Below, piece after piece: positions 47,553 through 58,699 of a stretch of 64,000 nucleotides of DNA; the stretch's first letter is position 1; each line of letters opens with the position of its first letter. The DNA comes from Cherax quadricarinatus (taxonomy: Eukaryota > Arthropoda > Malacostraca > Decapoda > Parastacidae). Below the pieces are notes generated by a model that worked only from the letters and a program-made list of their open reading frames with translations, ran no database searches and had not been told where the DNA came from. Both the position numbers and the translations under genes were made by a program. The DNA lies in contig NC_091391.1 in assembly GCF_038502225.1 (NCBI RefSeq), positions 6,847,420 to 6,911,419 on the forward strand, in the 5' to 3' direction.

Positions 47553-47725
47553 GTACCAGAATTGCTTCCATGGTGTAGACCTTTGCCAACTTAGGGAGCA
47601 GGCGCTCAACGAGTACCTCCGCCAGCCAATTGTGGACACTTTTGACATTGGAATCTGCTTAGCCAAATCAATTAGATATTCTCTGGATTTTATGAATGCA
47701 CAGGAAAAAGATCTACATCATCTAG
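47553..47725 (+). CDS. CARM1: CARM1 exon F
   Basis: 173 nt after 'ttttccacccag'. Its first base finishes the Trp codon of exon E and the exon ends one base into a codon before GTAAAA. It reads YQNCFHGVDLCQLREQALNE, YLRQPIVDTFDIGICLAKSI, RYSLDFMNAQEKDLHHL, matching the vertebrate 'FHGVDLS.LR..A..EYFRQPVVDTFDI' barrel segment that includes the dimerisation-arm region. Confidence 0.95.
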
Positions 47726-47975
47726 GTAAAAAAATATAATTGATTGCGGTTTGTTATGGTTGCGCTATACCACTTTCCAGTACGTGTGTGCGCAGAGGCT
47801 TTGATTCACTGGTTATTGTTTGTTATTTTCCTTTCTGCTTTCTAGCAACTTTCCTTTCATTCATATCTCTAGTTCATATCCATCTTATTTCACCAATGCC
47901 ATGTTTCTTCTTGGAATGTTGCTTCCACCAAGGGTTGGCAACATGTAGACTCAGTAAATAACAAAAAAAGGCACA
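47726..47975. other. CARM1 intron, unassigned
   Basis: About 250 bp with no recognised repeat. Confidence 0.4.
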
Positions 47976-48121
47976 ATACCGTGACTGGAACAATGCACAA
48001 ATAACCCGCACATAGAAGAGAGGAGCATACGACGACGTTTCGGCCCGACTTGGACCATTTACAAAGTCACTCTAACAAGAAGTACAGCAGGACGGGTATA
48101 TATAGGCAGGAAGTGGTGGTG

Positions 48122-48156
<35 letters not shown>

Positions 48157-48355
48157 GGCAGAGGTGGAAGGAAGTAGTGGTGGGGAAGTAAGGAGGAGGA
48201 GCCCGTCAGATACAAAGAAAGGGGAGCACTGCAAGGAAGCTAGGTGCTCACAGAGGGAGAGCAAGAACACAGAGGTGGGGGGGGGAAATAATGAAGGAAC
48301 AGAAATAAAAGGCAGAAGAAAGAAAGACAACCCAGAAGAGGAAAGGGGAAGAGGG

Positions 48356-50254
48356 TGTTACGAACATAGTCAGTTGGTCCCTGGGTTATCGTGCTTTTCG
48401 TAACAAAATAAACTTAGTACGTCTAGGTACTCACTTCAGAGGAAAAGGATTTTTTTTAGTTTCTATTTAATTTATTAATAATCATAATAATCACTTAAAT
48501 TCACCTTCTCATATTTTGCACTATGAGTAGAATACTTTTACCATTCCTCATTAACCCCTTGACTGTCGCAACCCCCAATCCTGAGGAGTCTCCTGGTGTC
48601 GCAAAATTTCAAAAAAAAAAAAAATTATTTTTTCTTATGAAATGATAGAGAATCTTTTCCCGATTGTAATGATACCAAAAAAACGAAATTTGATGGAAAA
48701 CTGACAGAATTACACTCTCGCGAAGTTAGCGACCTTGGTGATATTTACAAATCAGCGATTTCGCCCACTTTGAGCCCTATTTTCGCCTAATTCCATTGTT
48801 CCAGTCGACTAAACTCATAGCTATTTCTTTAGACCTCCATTTTATCTATCGATTGAGTACAAGAAACTGCCCATTTACCAATTTCAACTACCCAATAACA
48901 TGGTCAGAAATTTGCAATTTGGCCAATTTCATGAAAATTAAAGAATATGACAATTTCAAAATAAGGTCCAGAATGTACAATACAGACATTCCTGGCTCTA
49001 AAATAACATTTTCTTTGTTCATCAGTCACATCTCCAGGCCCCTCTGATATTAGTCTTGCTTACTATTTTGAATTTTTATTCAAACAAAAAATAGAAGATT
49101 TACTATTATGCAGACTACTGCAATATTGTAATAATTGTATAAATAACATCAACCCATTCATGATTGCATATTAGAATGGCTAGTTGGACATTTATTGGAC
49201 AATGATGTCATTTGTTTATTTTTGAACATCGGCAAAAATCAAACATTTCCCCTACTTTGAGCTCCATTTCCAGGTTCTTTTTATAGTAAAATCAATCAAA
49301 ATCACCTCTATTTCTATAATATGTTTTCCATTCTATCAAATGAGACCAAGAAAACGAGAATACAACCATAAATACTATACGAAAATAGACCACAAAGTCG
49401 GCATTTTAATTAAAAAAAAACGGTCGGAGTTTTTTTTTTTTTTCTCATTATGCACTGTGTGCTGCAGGATTTTTTTTATATGGTGCACACTGACCACACA
49501 GACCCATTCTCTCACATGTGGGCCTACCAGCTTTCTGTTTCTTGATTTGAAGCCGAGAGAATTTATGAGTATATATACGTCAAACACGGTACCTCATAAG
49601 ACGTATATATACGGCTGCGACAGTCAAAGGGTTAAAACAACACAGTACTAGGTCAAGTATTTACAAATGGCTCTGAGTGAGTCACGAAACATTAGTATAT
49701 GCACATGCACAGGCGTTGCCTAAAAACTCGAACACAATAGATTTCTTATGATAGGGTTCACTTTACAATAAGTCCTCATACACTACAGAGGCTTGCTCAC
49801 TTGGCTTCACTTTCTCTAAGAGCTTCTCAACCGCCTTCTCCAACCGAGATAAGTCTTAGCAGTAAGTTCCCGAAAATTCCTGGGATTTTCTAGGGAGGCA
49901 AATGGTGGTTTAGAGGTGGATACTTCCCTCAACCCTTCCTGGTCCAGAGGAAGGTATGAACTGAACTCTGTGAGGCTTTATCAGCCCACTTTGTCTCGGT
50001 CGGAACAGGGGTTGAGCAGCTCAAAACACCTACTGGTGCTTGGCCAGGTCACCAGCAGTTGACACTAATTAAATGACCTACCTAAATACAAAGCTAAGTA
50101 ATACGACCAGGTAATATTATAAAGTCGAGTAAATCCATTTTAGCTACTAATGGAATTACTCCTGAATATAATATTAAGTGAAATAGCAAAAATAACATGT
50201 AAAAGTATATCATTGTGATAATAACAAGAAGAAAATGAACAAAAGGGTGTAACA
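48356..50254. mobile_element. solo LTR with nested MITE
   Basis: Begins TGTTACGAACATAG and ends GGGTGTAACA, i.e. TGTTAC/GTAACA inverted ends, flanked by the 4-bp duplication AGGG (48352-48355; 50255-50258). Without the MITE it is about 818 bp. It has no coding, so it is best read as a solo LTR left by recombination of a different LTR element than that at 31-37 kb. Confidence 0.75.
48555..49631 (+). mobile_element. TTAA-flanked piggyBac-type MITE (copy 6)
   Basis: 1077 bp between TTAA 48551-48554 and 49632-49635. Ends CCCCTTGACTGTCGC / GCGACAGTCAAAGGG, very similar to copy 4 over the full length. Two TATATATACG palindromes near the right end. Confidence 0.93.
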
Positions 50255-50515
50255 AGGGAGAAGAAGAAAAAGGAGGAATCAGGTTAAGTCATGGGTGTTC
50301 TGAAGTTTGGAGCATTTCACAATGTAGTGGGAGAGGAAGGCATATACAGAGACAAAGCCAGGACTAAGATTCATACAAGGAAAGTTGTGTATTAGGGAGG
50401 ATTCGACCAGATGGCGACTATTAAAGTTGAAAGTAGGGAAGACAGTTTTAGCAGAAGACCAATCAATAGGATGGCTGTGATCTCTGACGTGACAGAAAAG
50501 AGCATTGTTAGTGTC

Positions 50516-50945
50516 GGCAAGCCTAACACTATTTTTAGATGTAAATGACAGCTTTGCTCTGTGGCCTCATGACTCTAGTCTCTTCCAACCTTTTCTTGAA
50601 GCCCTTAATAATGTTGACCCTTCCATTAAGTTTAAAGCTGAATGGGAATCTAATTCCTTGCTTCCTTTCCTTGAAGTCCATGTCCACCGCTCAGATACAG
50701 GCTTTTCCTTTTCCGTTTACCGCAAACCTATGCACAGTGGCATGTACATTCACTGCTTTTCCTATCATGCTTCCCCTGTCAAGAAAAGTGTTCTTATCTC
50801 CCTCTTTCTCCGTGCCCTCTGCATCTGTGATCCTAAGTTCCTTCCAGCATAAATCTCCACTCTTCATAATTCATTTTCCCGTCTTGGCTACCCTTCCTAT
50901 TTCATTGACTCTGCCCTTTCTACTGGCCTGGCCCAGGGCCGGGCC
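50516..50945 (+). pseudogene. Penelope-type reverse transcriptase, C-terminal part
   Basis: Reads LDVNDSFALWPHDSSLFQPF, LEALNNVDPSIKFKAEWESN, SLLPFLEVHVHRSDTGFSFS, VYRKPMHSGMYIHCFSYHAS, then after a stop HNSFSRLGYPSYFIDSALST. This is the Penelope RT from the catalytic Y-x-D-D region (here D-V-N-D, so the active site is lost) into the thumb. It is on the + strand directly against the minus-strand GIY-YIG end, so the junction at about 50516 is an inversion breakpoint. Confidence 0.85.
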
Positions 50946-51204
50946 AGTAGAAAAACTCTTGGAACTCGTTAGACATATTGAAGGTGTCATTGGCAAAAAG
51001 CAACTGATAACCCACTTTGTATCAGATTCATTGTTTTAATACCACATATCTCCCCAATACCCCATCATTCACTTCTCTCTCAATCCCTTCTATAAGTATA
51101 TTAAATGACTGGTGATATTACACATCCCTTAGGCCTAAATTTATTGGAAAATAACCCTCACCTACATACCCTTACCTAAACCTTGCTATCCACATAATAA
51201 CTTT

Positions 51205-51667
51205 CTTTCAACACACCGGCCATATCCCACCGAGGTGGGGTGACCCAAAAGGAAAAACGAAAGTTTCTCCTTTCAAGTTCAGTAATATATACAGGAGAAG
51301 GGGTTACCAGCCCCTTGCTCCCGGCATTTCAGTCGCCTCTTACGACACGCATGGCTTACAGAGGAAGAATTCTGTTCCACTTCCCCATGGAGATAAGAGG
51401 AAATAAACAAGAACAAGAACTAGAAAGAAAATAGAAGAAAACTCAAAGGGGCGTGTATATATATGCTTATACTTGTATGTGTAGTGTGACCTAAGTGTAA
51501 GTAGAAGTAGCAAGACGTACCTGAAATCTTGCATGTTTATGAGACAGAAAAAAAGGACACCAGCAATCCTACCATCATGTAAAACGATTACAGGCTTTCG
51601 TTTTACACTCACTTGGCAGGACGGTAGTACCTCCCTGGGCGGTTGCTGTCTACCAACCTACTACCTA
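51205..51667 (-). mobile_element. complete ORF-less LINE derivative (~460 bp)
   Basis: The cleanest such copy: reversed tail 'caacacaccggccatatccc', then 'tacaggagaaggggttacca', leader 'ggcttacagaggaagaattc', 'ccacttccccatgg', and the far leader to 'ggcggttgctgtctaccaac'. Both LINE ends are present with nothing from the ORF. Confidence 0.9.
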
Positions 51668-52720
51668 TAACATAATAACTTAACTGCTTTAAATAACCTA
51701 CCACCTATTCCACACACTTGAACATTTGCAGCATTACTCCTCTATCCACCCTATCATAAGTCTTTTCTAAATCCATAAATAAAATGAAAACTTCCTTACC
51801 TTTATCTAAGTAATATGCACTTACATGCTACACATCCCCTACCCTTCTTAAACCCACCTAGTTCATCTGCCGTTCTGCTCTGTCTTACTCTTAATTCTTT
51901 CAGTAATAACTGTGCCATAAATCTTTCCCTCTGTAAGTCTTGCATTCTCTCTGATTCCCTTTTTCTGTATGCAAAAGAACTCTACATGATCTCTGCCAGT
52001 CCCTAGGTGCCTCCTGCCCCCCTCTTCCCCCCTCTTCCCTCCTTCCTTTTACACATTTATTAAACAAATATGCCAGCTACTCCAAAACATATCCTCACTA
52101 GCTGTTAATGTTTCTGTCTTGCTCCCACCTAGCTCAGCTATTTTACTTCCTTATACTCTACCTACACACACTTCACTCACACTTACATCTGCCTGTTCCT
52201 CTCTCCTAAAAGCTGTTATACTATTCTGTTTTATGCATGAAATCACTGCTTCCCATTCTTCATTGACATTCAACTGCTGCTTACAGTATTCTCTCCCTCT
52301 TCCTAGTACCTCTCCCTCCCCACCTAATAACTTCACTCTTGTTCTTAACTGTTAAATCCATTTGTTCCATAGAGATTCTCAACTTAACAAAAAAAAAAAA
52401 AGGCACAATACCATGACTGGAACGATACACAAATAACCCGCACGTAGAAGAGAGGAGCTTACGACGACGTTTCAGCCTGACTTGGACCATTTACAAAGTC
52501 ACACTAACGAAAAGGAGAGCAGGTTGGGTATATATAGGCAGGAGGTGGTAGTAGTACTACCACCTCCTGTACTCACTCTCACCCTTCCTCACAGTAGTTA
52601 TTTACATTTTGCCTTAACAATCTCCATTAATTTATAAACTTTCACTTCCATCTTTTAATGATATTCTCCTTGTGTCCCATCTTCCTCTTACTTGTACTAT
52701 AGCTACACTAAATAATAATA
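51668..52720 (-). mobile_element. degenerate LINE, interrupted
   Basis: The reverse complement covers RT upstream parts (FMDLEKAY as 'cttttctaaatccataaata' at 51762-51781), the RT start and linker, and endonuclease codons to about 52720 ('gttgtagctacagt' equivalent). Interrupted at about 52390-52560 by a Penelope-type end. Multiple stops. Confidence 0.75.
52395..52560. repeat. Penelope-terminus-like fragment
   Basis: 'acacaaataacccgcacgta', 'gacgacgtttcagcctgact', 'tggaccatttacaaagtcac' then 'gggtatatataggcaggagg'. Same family and orientation as 47976-48110. Confidence 0.7.
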
Positions 52721-52861
52721 ATCTTAAGAATAATTTTTTTTAATATACTGGCTGTCTCCAACTGAGGTAGGGTGACCTAAAAAGAAAAAAACGAAATATT
52801 TTCTTTTCAGGTCACCCTAAATTGCTATTCACACAAAGAAAAAAAAATTCTTTTTACATGT

Positions 52862-54180
52862 AGCAAATAGAGTGGATATGGGAGCAATGTGGCAGATGTT
52901 GCAAGTATATGGAATAGGTGGTAATTTACTAAATGTTGTAAAGAGTTTTTATGAGGATAGCGAGGCTCAGGTTAGGGTGTGTAGAAGAGAGGGAGACTAC
53001 TTCCCAGTAAAAGTAGGTCTTAGACAGGGATGTGTAATGTCACCATGGTTGTTTAATATATTTATAGATGGGGTTGTAAAGGAAGTAAATGCTAGGGTGT
53101 TCGGGAGAGAGGTGGGATTAAATTATGGGGAATTAAATACAAAATCGGAAGTGACACAGTTACTTTTTGCTGATGATGCTGTGCTTTTCGGAGATTCTAA
53201 AGAAAAATTGCAAAGGTTAGTGGATGAGTTTTGGAGGGTGTGTAAAGATAGAAAGTTGAAAGTGAACATATATAAGAGTAAGGTGATGAGGGAATGAAAT
53301 GATTTAGATAAAGAAAAATTGGATATCACATTGGAGAGAGGGAGTATGGAAGAAGCGAATGTTTTCAGATATTTGGGAGTTGACTTGTCAGTTAATGGGT
53401 TTATGAATGGTGAGGTTAACCATAGAATTGATGAAGGAAAAAAGGTGAGTGGTGCATCAAGGTATATGTGGAGACAAAAAACATTAACCATGGAGGCAAA
53501 GAAGGAAATGTACGAAGTATAGTGGTACCAACACTCTTGTATGGTTGTGAAGTTTGGGTTGTAAATGCTGCAGCAAGTAGGCTGTCGGAGGCAGTGGAGA
53601 TGTCCTGTCTAAGGGCAGTGTATGGTGTAAATATTATGCAGAGAATTCGGAGTGTGGAAATTAGGAGGTGTGGAGTTAATGAAAGTATTAGTTGGAGGGG
53701 TTGTTGAGATGGTTTGGTCATTTAGAGAGAATGGATCAAAGTAGAATGACTTGGAGATCGTATAAATCTGTAGGGGAAGGAAGGCGGGTAGGGGTTGTCC
53801 TCAAAAAGGTTGGAGGGAGGGGGTGAAGGAGGTTTTGTGGGCGAGGGTCTTGGACTTCCAGCAAGCATGCGTGAACATGTTAGGTAGGAGTGAATGGAGA
53901 CGAATGGTTTTTGGGACCTGACGAGCTGTTGGAGTGTCAGCAGGGTAATATTTAGTGAAGGGATTCAGGGAAACCGGTTAGCTGGTCTTGAGTGCTGGAA
54001 ATGGGAAGTACAATGCCTGCACTTTAAAGGGGGCGATATTGACAGTTTGGAGGGACTTCAAAACTGTCGTATCTGAGCACCTCTGCAAAGACAGTGATTA
54101 TGTAGGAATGATGATGAAATTTTTTTCTTTCTTTTTGGGTCACTCTGCCTCGTTGGGAAGTGGCCAACGTGTTAAAAAAA
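52862..54180 (+). mobile_element. LINE A-like copy, 5'-truncated and broken
   Basis: Starts at RT codons 'gagtggatatgggagcaatg', with GLRQGCVMSPWLFNIFIDGV and LLFADDAVLFGD (52872-53297). There is a stop at about 53297, a base loss near 53515 and further breaks through the C-terminal domain. 3' UTR and a diverged tail 'gggtcactctgcctcgttgg' at 54136. More diverged than the other A copies. Confidence 0.88.
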
Positions 54181-54467
54181 ATTAAATACTTATTATCTGT
54201 TATCAAACATCTTTCTGATTTTTTTCCTTATGGGCTACAACTGAATTAACATCCCATAAAAATTGCAGAACTCAAAATGTGTAATAAGAAACTGAAAAAA
54301 AACTGGGGTGACTGGCATCATCTTCCAGATTGACATGGATAATGTACTTTTCTTTTTGTTGTGTTATTTCTTTAAAATATATTGAGATTAGTTTACTTAG
54401 ATGAGTAGCCACTTGTTTAATGTTGTATTTAGGAGGAGGAAACACTTTCATCTTTTCCTCCCACCAG

Positions 54468-54607
54468 TTATCCCGCTGGAGTTCCACATCTTGAAGTCAT
54501 GTACAATGCACGGCCTGGCATTCTGGTTTGATGTTGCTTTCCTGGGTTCAACGCAGACAGTCTGGCTTTCAACGGCTCCCACAGAACCTCTCACTCATTG
54601 GTATCAG
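54468..54607 (+). CDS. CARM1: CARM1 exon G (THW loop)
   Basis: 140 nt after 'cttttcctcccaccag', before GTAAAC; completes a Val codon and ends in phase 0. It reads [46 protein letters not shown]. The T-H-W loop packs against the SAM/arginine site, and its His and Trp are present. The remaining barrel strands and the C-terminal activation region must lie beyond the window, as I found no continuation to 64000. Confidence 0.95.
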
Positions 54608-54902
54608 GTAAACTATATGTATTTTTCTGTATTGTTTGTCCAGACATTTGTGAATCACTGTTGTCCTGATCATGTGGAAGCTTTTATATTACATTAATGA
54701 AATCCTAGTTGGGTTGAAAGTTAAATATTTTACACTAATAAAAATTTAATTTGGCTGAAATTTAAGCCTAAATTAGGTAAATTTTTTTTTTGAAAGTGAA
54801 CATAGAAAAGAGTAAGGTGATGAGGGTATCAAATGATTTAGATAAAGAAAAATTGGATATCAAATTGGGGAGGAGTATGGAAGAAGTGAATGTTTTCAGA
54901 TA

Positions 54903-55831
54903 CAGTGGACCCCCGGTATTCGATATTAATCCGTTCCTGAGAGCTCATCGAATACCGATAATATCGAAAACCGAATCAATTATCCTCATAAGAAATAATG
55001 AAAATCAAATTAATCCGTGCAAGACTCCCAAAAGTATGAAAAAAAAAATTTTACTACATGAAATATTAAGTTTAATGCAATAGAATAATTACAATAACAA
55101 TAAAATAATTGACACTTACCTTTAATGAAGATCTGGTGATGATTGATGGGATGGGAGGAGGGGAGAGGTGTTAGTGTTTAGAAGGGGAATCCCCTTCCAT
55201 TAGGACTTGAGGTAGCAAGTCCTTTTCCGGTGTTACTTCCCTTCTTCTTTTAATGCCACTAGGACCAGCTTGAGAGTCACTGGACCTCTGTCGCACAACA
55301 AATCTGTCCATAGAGGCCTGTACCTCCCGTTCCTTTACGATTTGTCTAAAATGGGCCACAACATTGTCATTGTAATAGCTGTGTTAGGGTGATTTTCATC
55401 CATAAAGGTTTGCACTTTAACCCACTGTGCACACACTTCCTTAATTTTTGAAGTAGGCACAATGTATTCCACAACTGGTATAGGCTTCTCAGGGTTAGCC
55501 CCAAACCCTTCAAAATCTTTCTTAATTTCAATACTAATTCTCACCCTTTTTACCACAGGGTTGGCACTAGAAGCTTTCTTGGGGCCCATGGTGACTTATT
55601 TTGCAGAAACAAGCACCAAACACAGTGATAATATGGAATGTACCGAATGTATCCTTAGATGCGTGCTCACTGGCTGGCTTGTAAACACTGGCACACAAGG
55701 GGCAGTTCAGGCCACACGTGGACAGGTCTCGTACGAATCGTATCGAATACCGAGGAAAATTTTTTGCGATATAATGCATCGAATACCGGATTTATCAAAT
55801 ACCGATGCCATCGAATACCGGGGGTCCACTG
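54903..55831 (-). mobile_element. pogo/Tigger-type transposon, internally deleted (929 bp)
   Basis: Inverted ends CAGTGGACCCCCGGTATTCG / CGAATACCGGGGGTCCACTG with TA duplications (54901-54902; 55832-55833), inserted in LINE A. The minus strand keeps the start and the end of a transposase gene but not the middle. Confidence 0.9.
55171..55589 (-). pseudogene. Tigger-like transposase remnant (N- and C-ends only)
   Basis: MGPKKASSANPVVKRVRISI, EIKKDFEGFGANPEKPIPVV (55589 on) is the usual Tigger N-terminus (MGPKK...KR.R..ISIE.K). A second frame with RSSDSQAGPSGIKRRREVTP and LPQVLMEGDSPS (55359-55171) resembles a Tigger C-terminus. The helix-turn-helix and the whole DDE core are absent. Family assignment from motif memory. 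Confidence 0.75.
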
Positions 55832-56879
55832 TACTTGGGAGTTGACGTGTCGGCGGATGGATTTATGAAAGATGAGGTTAATCATAGAATTGATGAGGGA
55901 AAAAAGGTGAGTGGTGCGTTGAGGTATATGTAGTCAAAAAACGTTATCTATGTAGGCAAAGAAGGGAATGTATGAAAGTATAGTAGTACCAACACTCTTA
56001 TATGGGTGTGAAGCTTGGGTGATAAATGCAGCAGCGAGGAGACGGTTGGAGGCAGTGGAGATGTCCTGTTTAAGGGCAATGTGTGGTGTAAATATTATGC
56101 AGAAAATTCGGAGTGTGGAAAATAGGAAAAGGTGTGGAGTTAATAAAAGTATTAATGAGAGGGCAGAAGAGGGGTTGTTGAGGTGGTTTGGTCATTTAGA
56201 GAGAATGGATCAAAGTAGAATGACATGGAAAGCATATAAATATATAGGGGAAGGAAGGCGGGGTAGGGGTCGTCCTCTAAAGGGTTGGAGAGAGGGGGTA
56301 AAGGAGGTTTTGTGGGCGAGGGGCTTGGACTTCCAGCAAGCGTGCGTGAGCGTATTAGATAGGAGTGAATGGAGACGAATGGTACTTGGGACCTGACGAT
56401 CTGTTGGAGTGTGAGCAGGGTAATATTTAGTGAAGGGATTCAGGGAAACCGGTTATTTTCATATAGTCTGACTCGAATCCTGGAAATGGGAAGTACAATG
56501 CCTGCACTTTAAAGGAGGGGTTTGGGATATTGGCAGTTTGGAGGGATATGTTGTGTATCATTATATGTATATGCTTCTAAACTGTTGTATTCTGAGCACC
56601 TCTGCAAAAACAGTGATAATGTGTGAGTGTGGTGAAAGTGTTGAATGATGATGAAAGTATTTTCTTTTTGGGGATTTTCTTTCTTTTTTGGGTCACCCTG
56701 CCTCGGTGGGAGACGGCCGACTTGTTGAAAAAAAAAAAAAATCTTAATATCCCCTAAAGCCTAGTACCTATTGTGAACCCTAGTACCTATCCTGAAGTGT
56801 ATCTCCTCTCCTGTTTCCTGGTAGTTTTGGCAGAAGAATCACTTTGACAATGCTGGTCTAATTAGATTTTTTTAAGTAT

Positions 56880-58395
56880 AATTTAAGTTATAATTGAAAG
56901 AATTAAGAGTAAGACGGAGAATAGGATAGCAGATGAACAAGGAGGCTTTAGGAAAGGTAGGGGGTGTGTGGACCAGGTGTTTACAGTGAAACATATAAGT
57001 GAACAGTATTTAGATAAGGCTAAAGAGGTCTTTGTGGCATTTATGGATTTGGAAAAGGCGTATGACAGGGTGGATAGGGGGGCAATGTGGCAGATGTTGC
57101 AGGTGTATGGTGTGGGAGGTAGGTTACTGAAAGCAGTGAAGAGTTTTTACGAGGATAGTGAGGCTCAAGTTAGAGTATGTAGGAAAGAGGGAAATTTTTT
57201 CCCAGTAAAAGTAGGCCTTAGACAAGGATGTGTGATGTCACCGTGGTTGTTTAATATATTTATAGATGGGGTTGTAAGAGAAGTAAATGCGAGGGTCTTG
57301 GCAAGAGGCGTGGAGTTAAAAGATAAAGAATCACACACAAAGTGGGAGTTGTCACAGCTGCTCTTTGCTGATGACACTGTGCTCTTGGGAGATTCTGAAG
57401 AGAAGCTGCAGAGATTGGTGAATGAATTTGGTAGGGTGTGCAAAAGAAGAAAATTAAAGGTGAATACAGGAAAGAGTAAGGTTATGAGGATAACAAAAGG
57501 ATTAGGTGATGAAAGATTGAATATCAGATTGGAGGGAGAGAGTATGGAGGAGGTGAACGTATTCAGATATTTGGGAGTGGACGTGTCAGCGGATGGGTCT
57601 ATGAAAGATGAGGTGAATCATAGAATTGATGAGGGAAAAAGAGTGAGTGGTGCACTTAGGAGTCTGTGGAGACAAAGAACTTTGTCCTTGGAGGCAAAGA
57701 GGGGAATGTATGAGAGTATAGTTTTACCAACGCTCTTATATGGGTGTGAAGCGTGGGTGATGAATGTTGCAGCGAGGAGAAGGCTGGAGGCAGTGGAGAT
57801 GTCATGTCTGAGGGCAATGTGTGGTGTGAATATAATGCAGAGAATTCGTAGTTTGGAAGTTAGGAGGAGGTGCGGGATTACCAAAACTGTTGTCCAGAGG
57901 GCTGAGGAAGGGTTGTTGAGGTGGTTCGGACATGTAGAGAGAATGGAGCGAAACAGAATGACTTCAAGAGTGTATCAGTCTGTAGTGGAAGGAAGGCGGG
58001 GTAGGGGTCGGCCTAGGAAGGGTTGGAGGGAGGGGGTAAAGGAGGTTTTGTGTGCGAGGGGCTTGGACTTCCAGCAGGCATGCGTGAGCGTGTTTGATAG
58101 GAGTGAATGGAGACAAATGGTTTTTAATACTTGACGTGCTGTTGGAGTGTGAGCAAAGTAACATTTATGAAGGGATTCAGGGAAACCGGCAGGCCGGACT
58201 TGAGTCCTGGAGATGGGAAGTACAGTGCCTGCACTCTGAAGGAGGGGTGTTAATGTTGCAGTTTAAAAACTGTAGTGTAAAGCACCCTTCTGGCAAGACA
58301 GTGATGGAGTGAATGATGGTGAAAGTTTTTCTTTTTCGGGCCACCCTGCCTTGGTGGGAATCGGCCAGTGTGATAATAAAAAAAAAAAAATAATA
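56880..58395 (+). mobile_element. LINE B copy, 5'-truncated, long intact 3' frame
   Basis: Starts at 'gttataattgaaagaattaa' within RT. 388 codons are open (56968-58134): FMDLEKAYDRV, LRQGCVMSPWLFNIFIDGVV, LLFADDTVLLGD, FRYLGVDVSADGSMKDEVNH, RAEEGLLRWFGHVERM, ending RSEWRQMVFNT. 3' UTR and tail 'gggccaccctgccttggtgg' with a single hairpin unit, then an A-run. Confidence 0.93.
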
Positions 58396-58575
58396 TTTCT
58401 ACACACTCGGGAGAATAGCGTGGTCCTTACTGTGACTGTGGTCCATGCAGGTTCTTGTAGATGAATCTTGCATCAACTGTTCTCAGTGACTTGCAAAATC
58501 ATAACATGATAGTAAACAATTCCTGTACAAAAACTAGGGACAATATTCTGTATCTAGTTAGATAAATCTATTAGG

Positions 58576-58660
58576 CCAGTGTGGCACAGTGGTTAGAGCA
58601 CTGGCCTGCTAGTTTTAGGGCTGGTTTGCCATGGGTTTGGATCCTACCCATTCTGTAAGC
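58576..58660 (+). repeat. tRNA-like promoter segment (possible SINE head)
   Basis: Box A-like TGGCACAGTGG (58582-58592) and box B-like GGTTTGGATCC (58634-58644), spaced 41 bp as in tRNA genes. The segment 'gtggttagagcactggcctg' is tRNA-like. No cloverleaf 3' half or CCA end seen. Box B departs from consensus at two positions. Confidence 0.5.
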
Positions 58661-58699
58661 TACTAGGGAGATGGACTGTTATTATTGTCATTATTTTTA

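Larger units (their letters stand above)
47976..50515 (-). mobile_element. Penelope-like 3' end, split by a solo LTR
   Basis: Read on the minus strand from 50515: codons for HVRDHSHPIDWSSAKTVFPT, FNFNSRHLVESSLIHNFPCM, NLSPGFVSVYAFLSHYIVKC (GIY-YIG C-terminal part with RHLVESSLI). After the LTR insertion come a 3' UTR rich in TCC/TAC runs (48070-48355) and the terminus with hairpin GGTCCAAGTCGGGCC, GAAAC, 'gtcgtcgtatgctcc' (48066-48020). A GGT/AGT trinucleotide run lies at 48113-48160. Confidence 0.75.
54792..56735 (+). mobile_element. LINE A copy interrupted by a Tigger element
   Basis: 5'-truncated at 'gaaagtgaacatagaaaaga'; runs to 'gaatgttttcagata', resumes at 55832 'tacttgggagttgacgtg', and an open 142-codon C-terminal frame (55968-56396) ends VLDRSEWRRMVLGT. 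3' UTR and tail 'gggtcaccctgcctcggtgg' then an A-run. Confidence 0.92.

Noticed and set aside
47502..47739. ORF start at 47512 as the start of an independent gene
   Set aside because: The in-frame Met precedes a clear CAG acceptor at 47550-47552; it is intron sequence read through into CARM1 exon F.
48050..48403. 117-codon frame with a poly-Val run
   Set aside because: Trinucleotide microsatellite within a Penelope 3' UTR.
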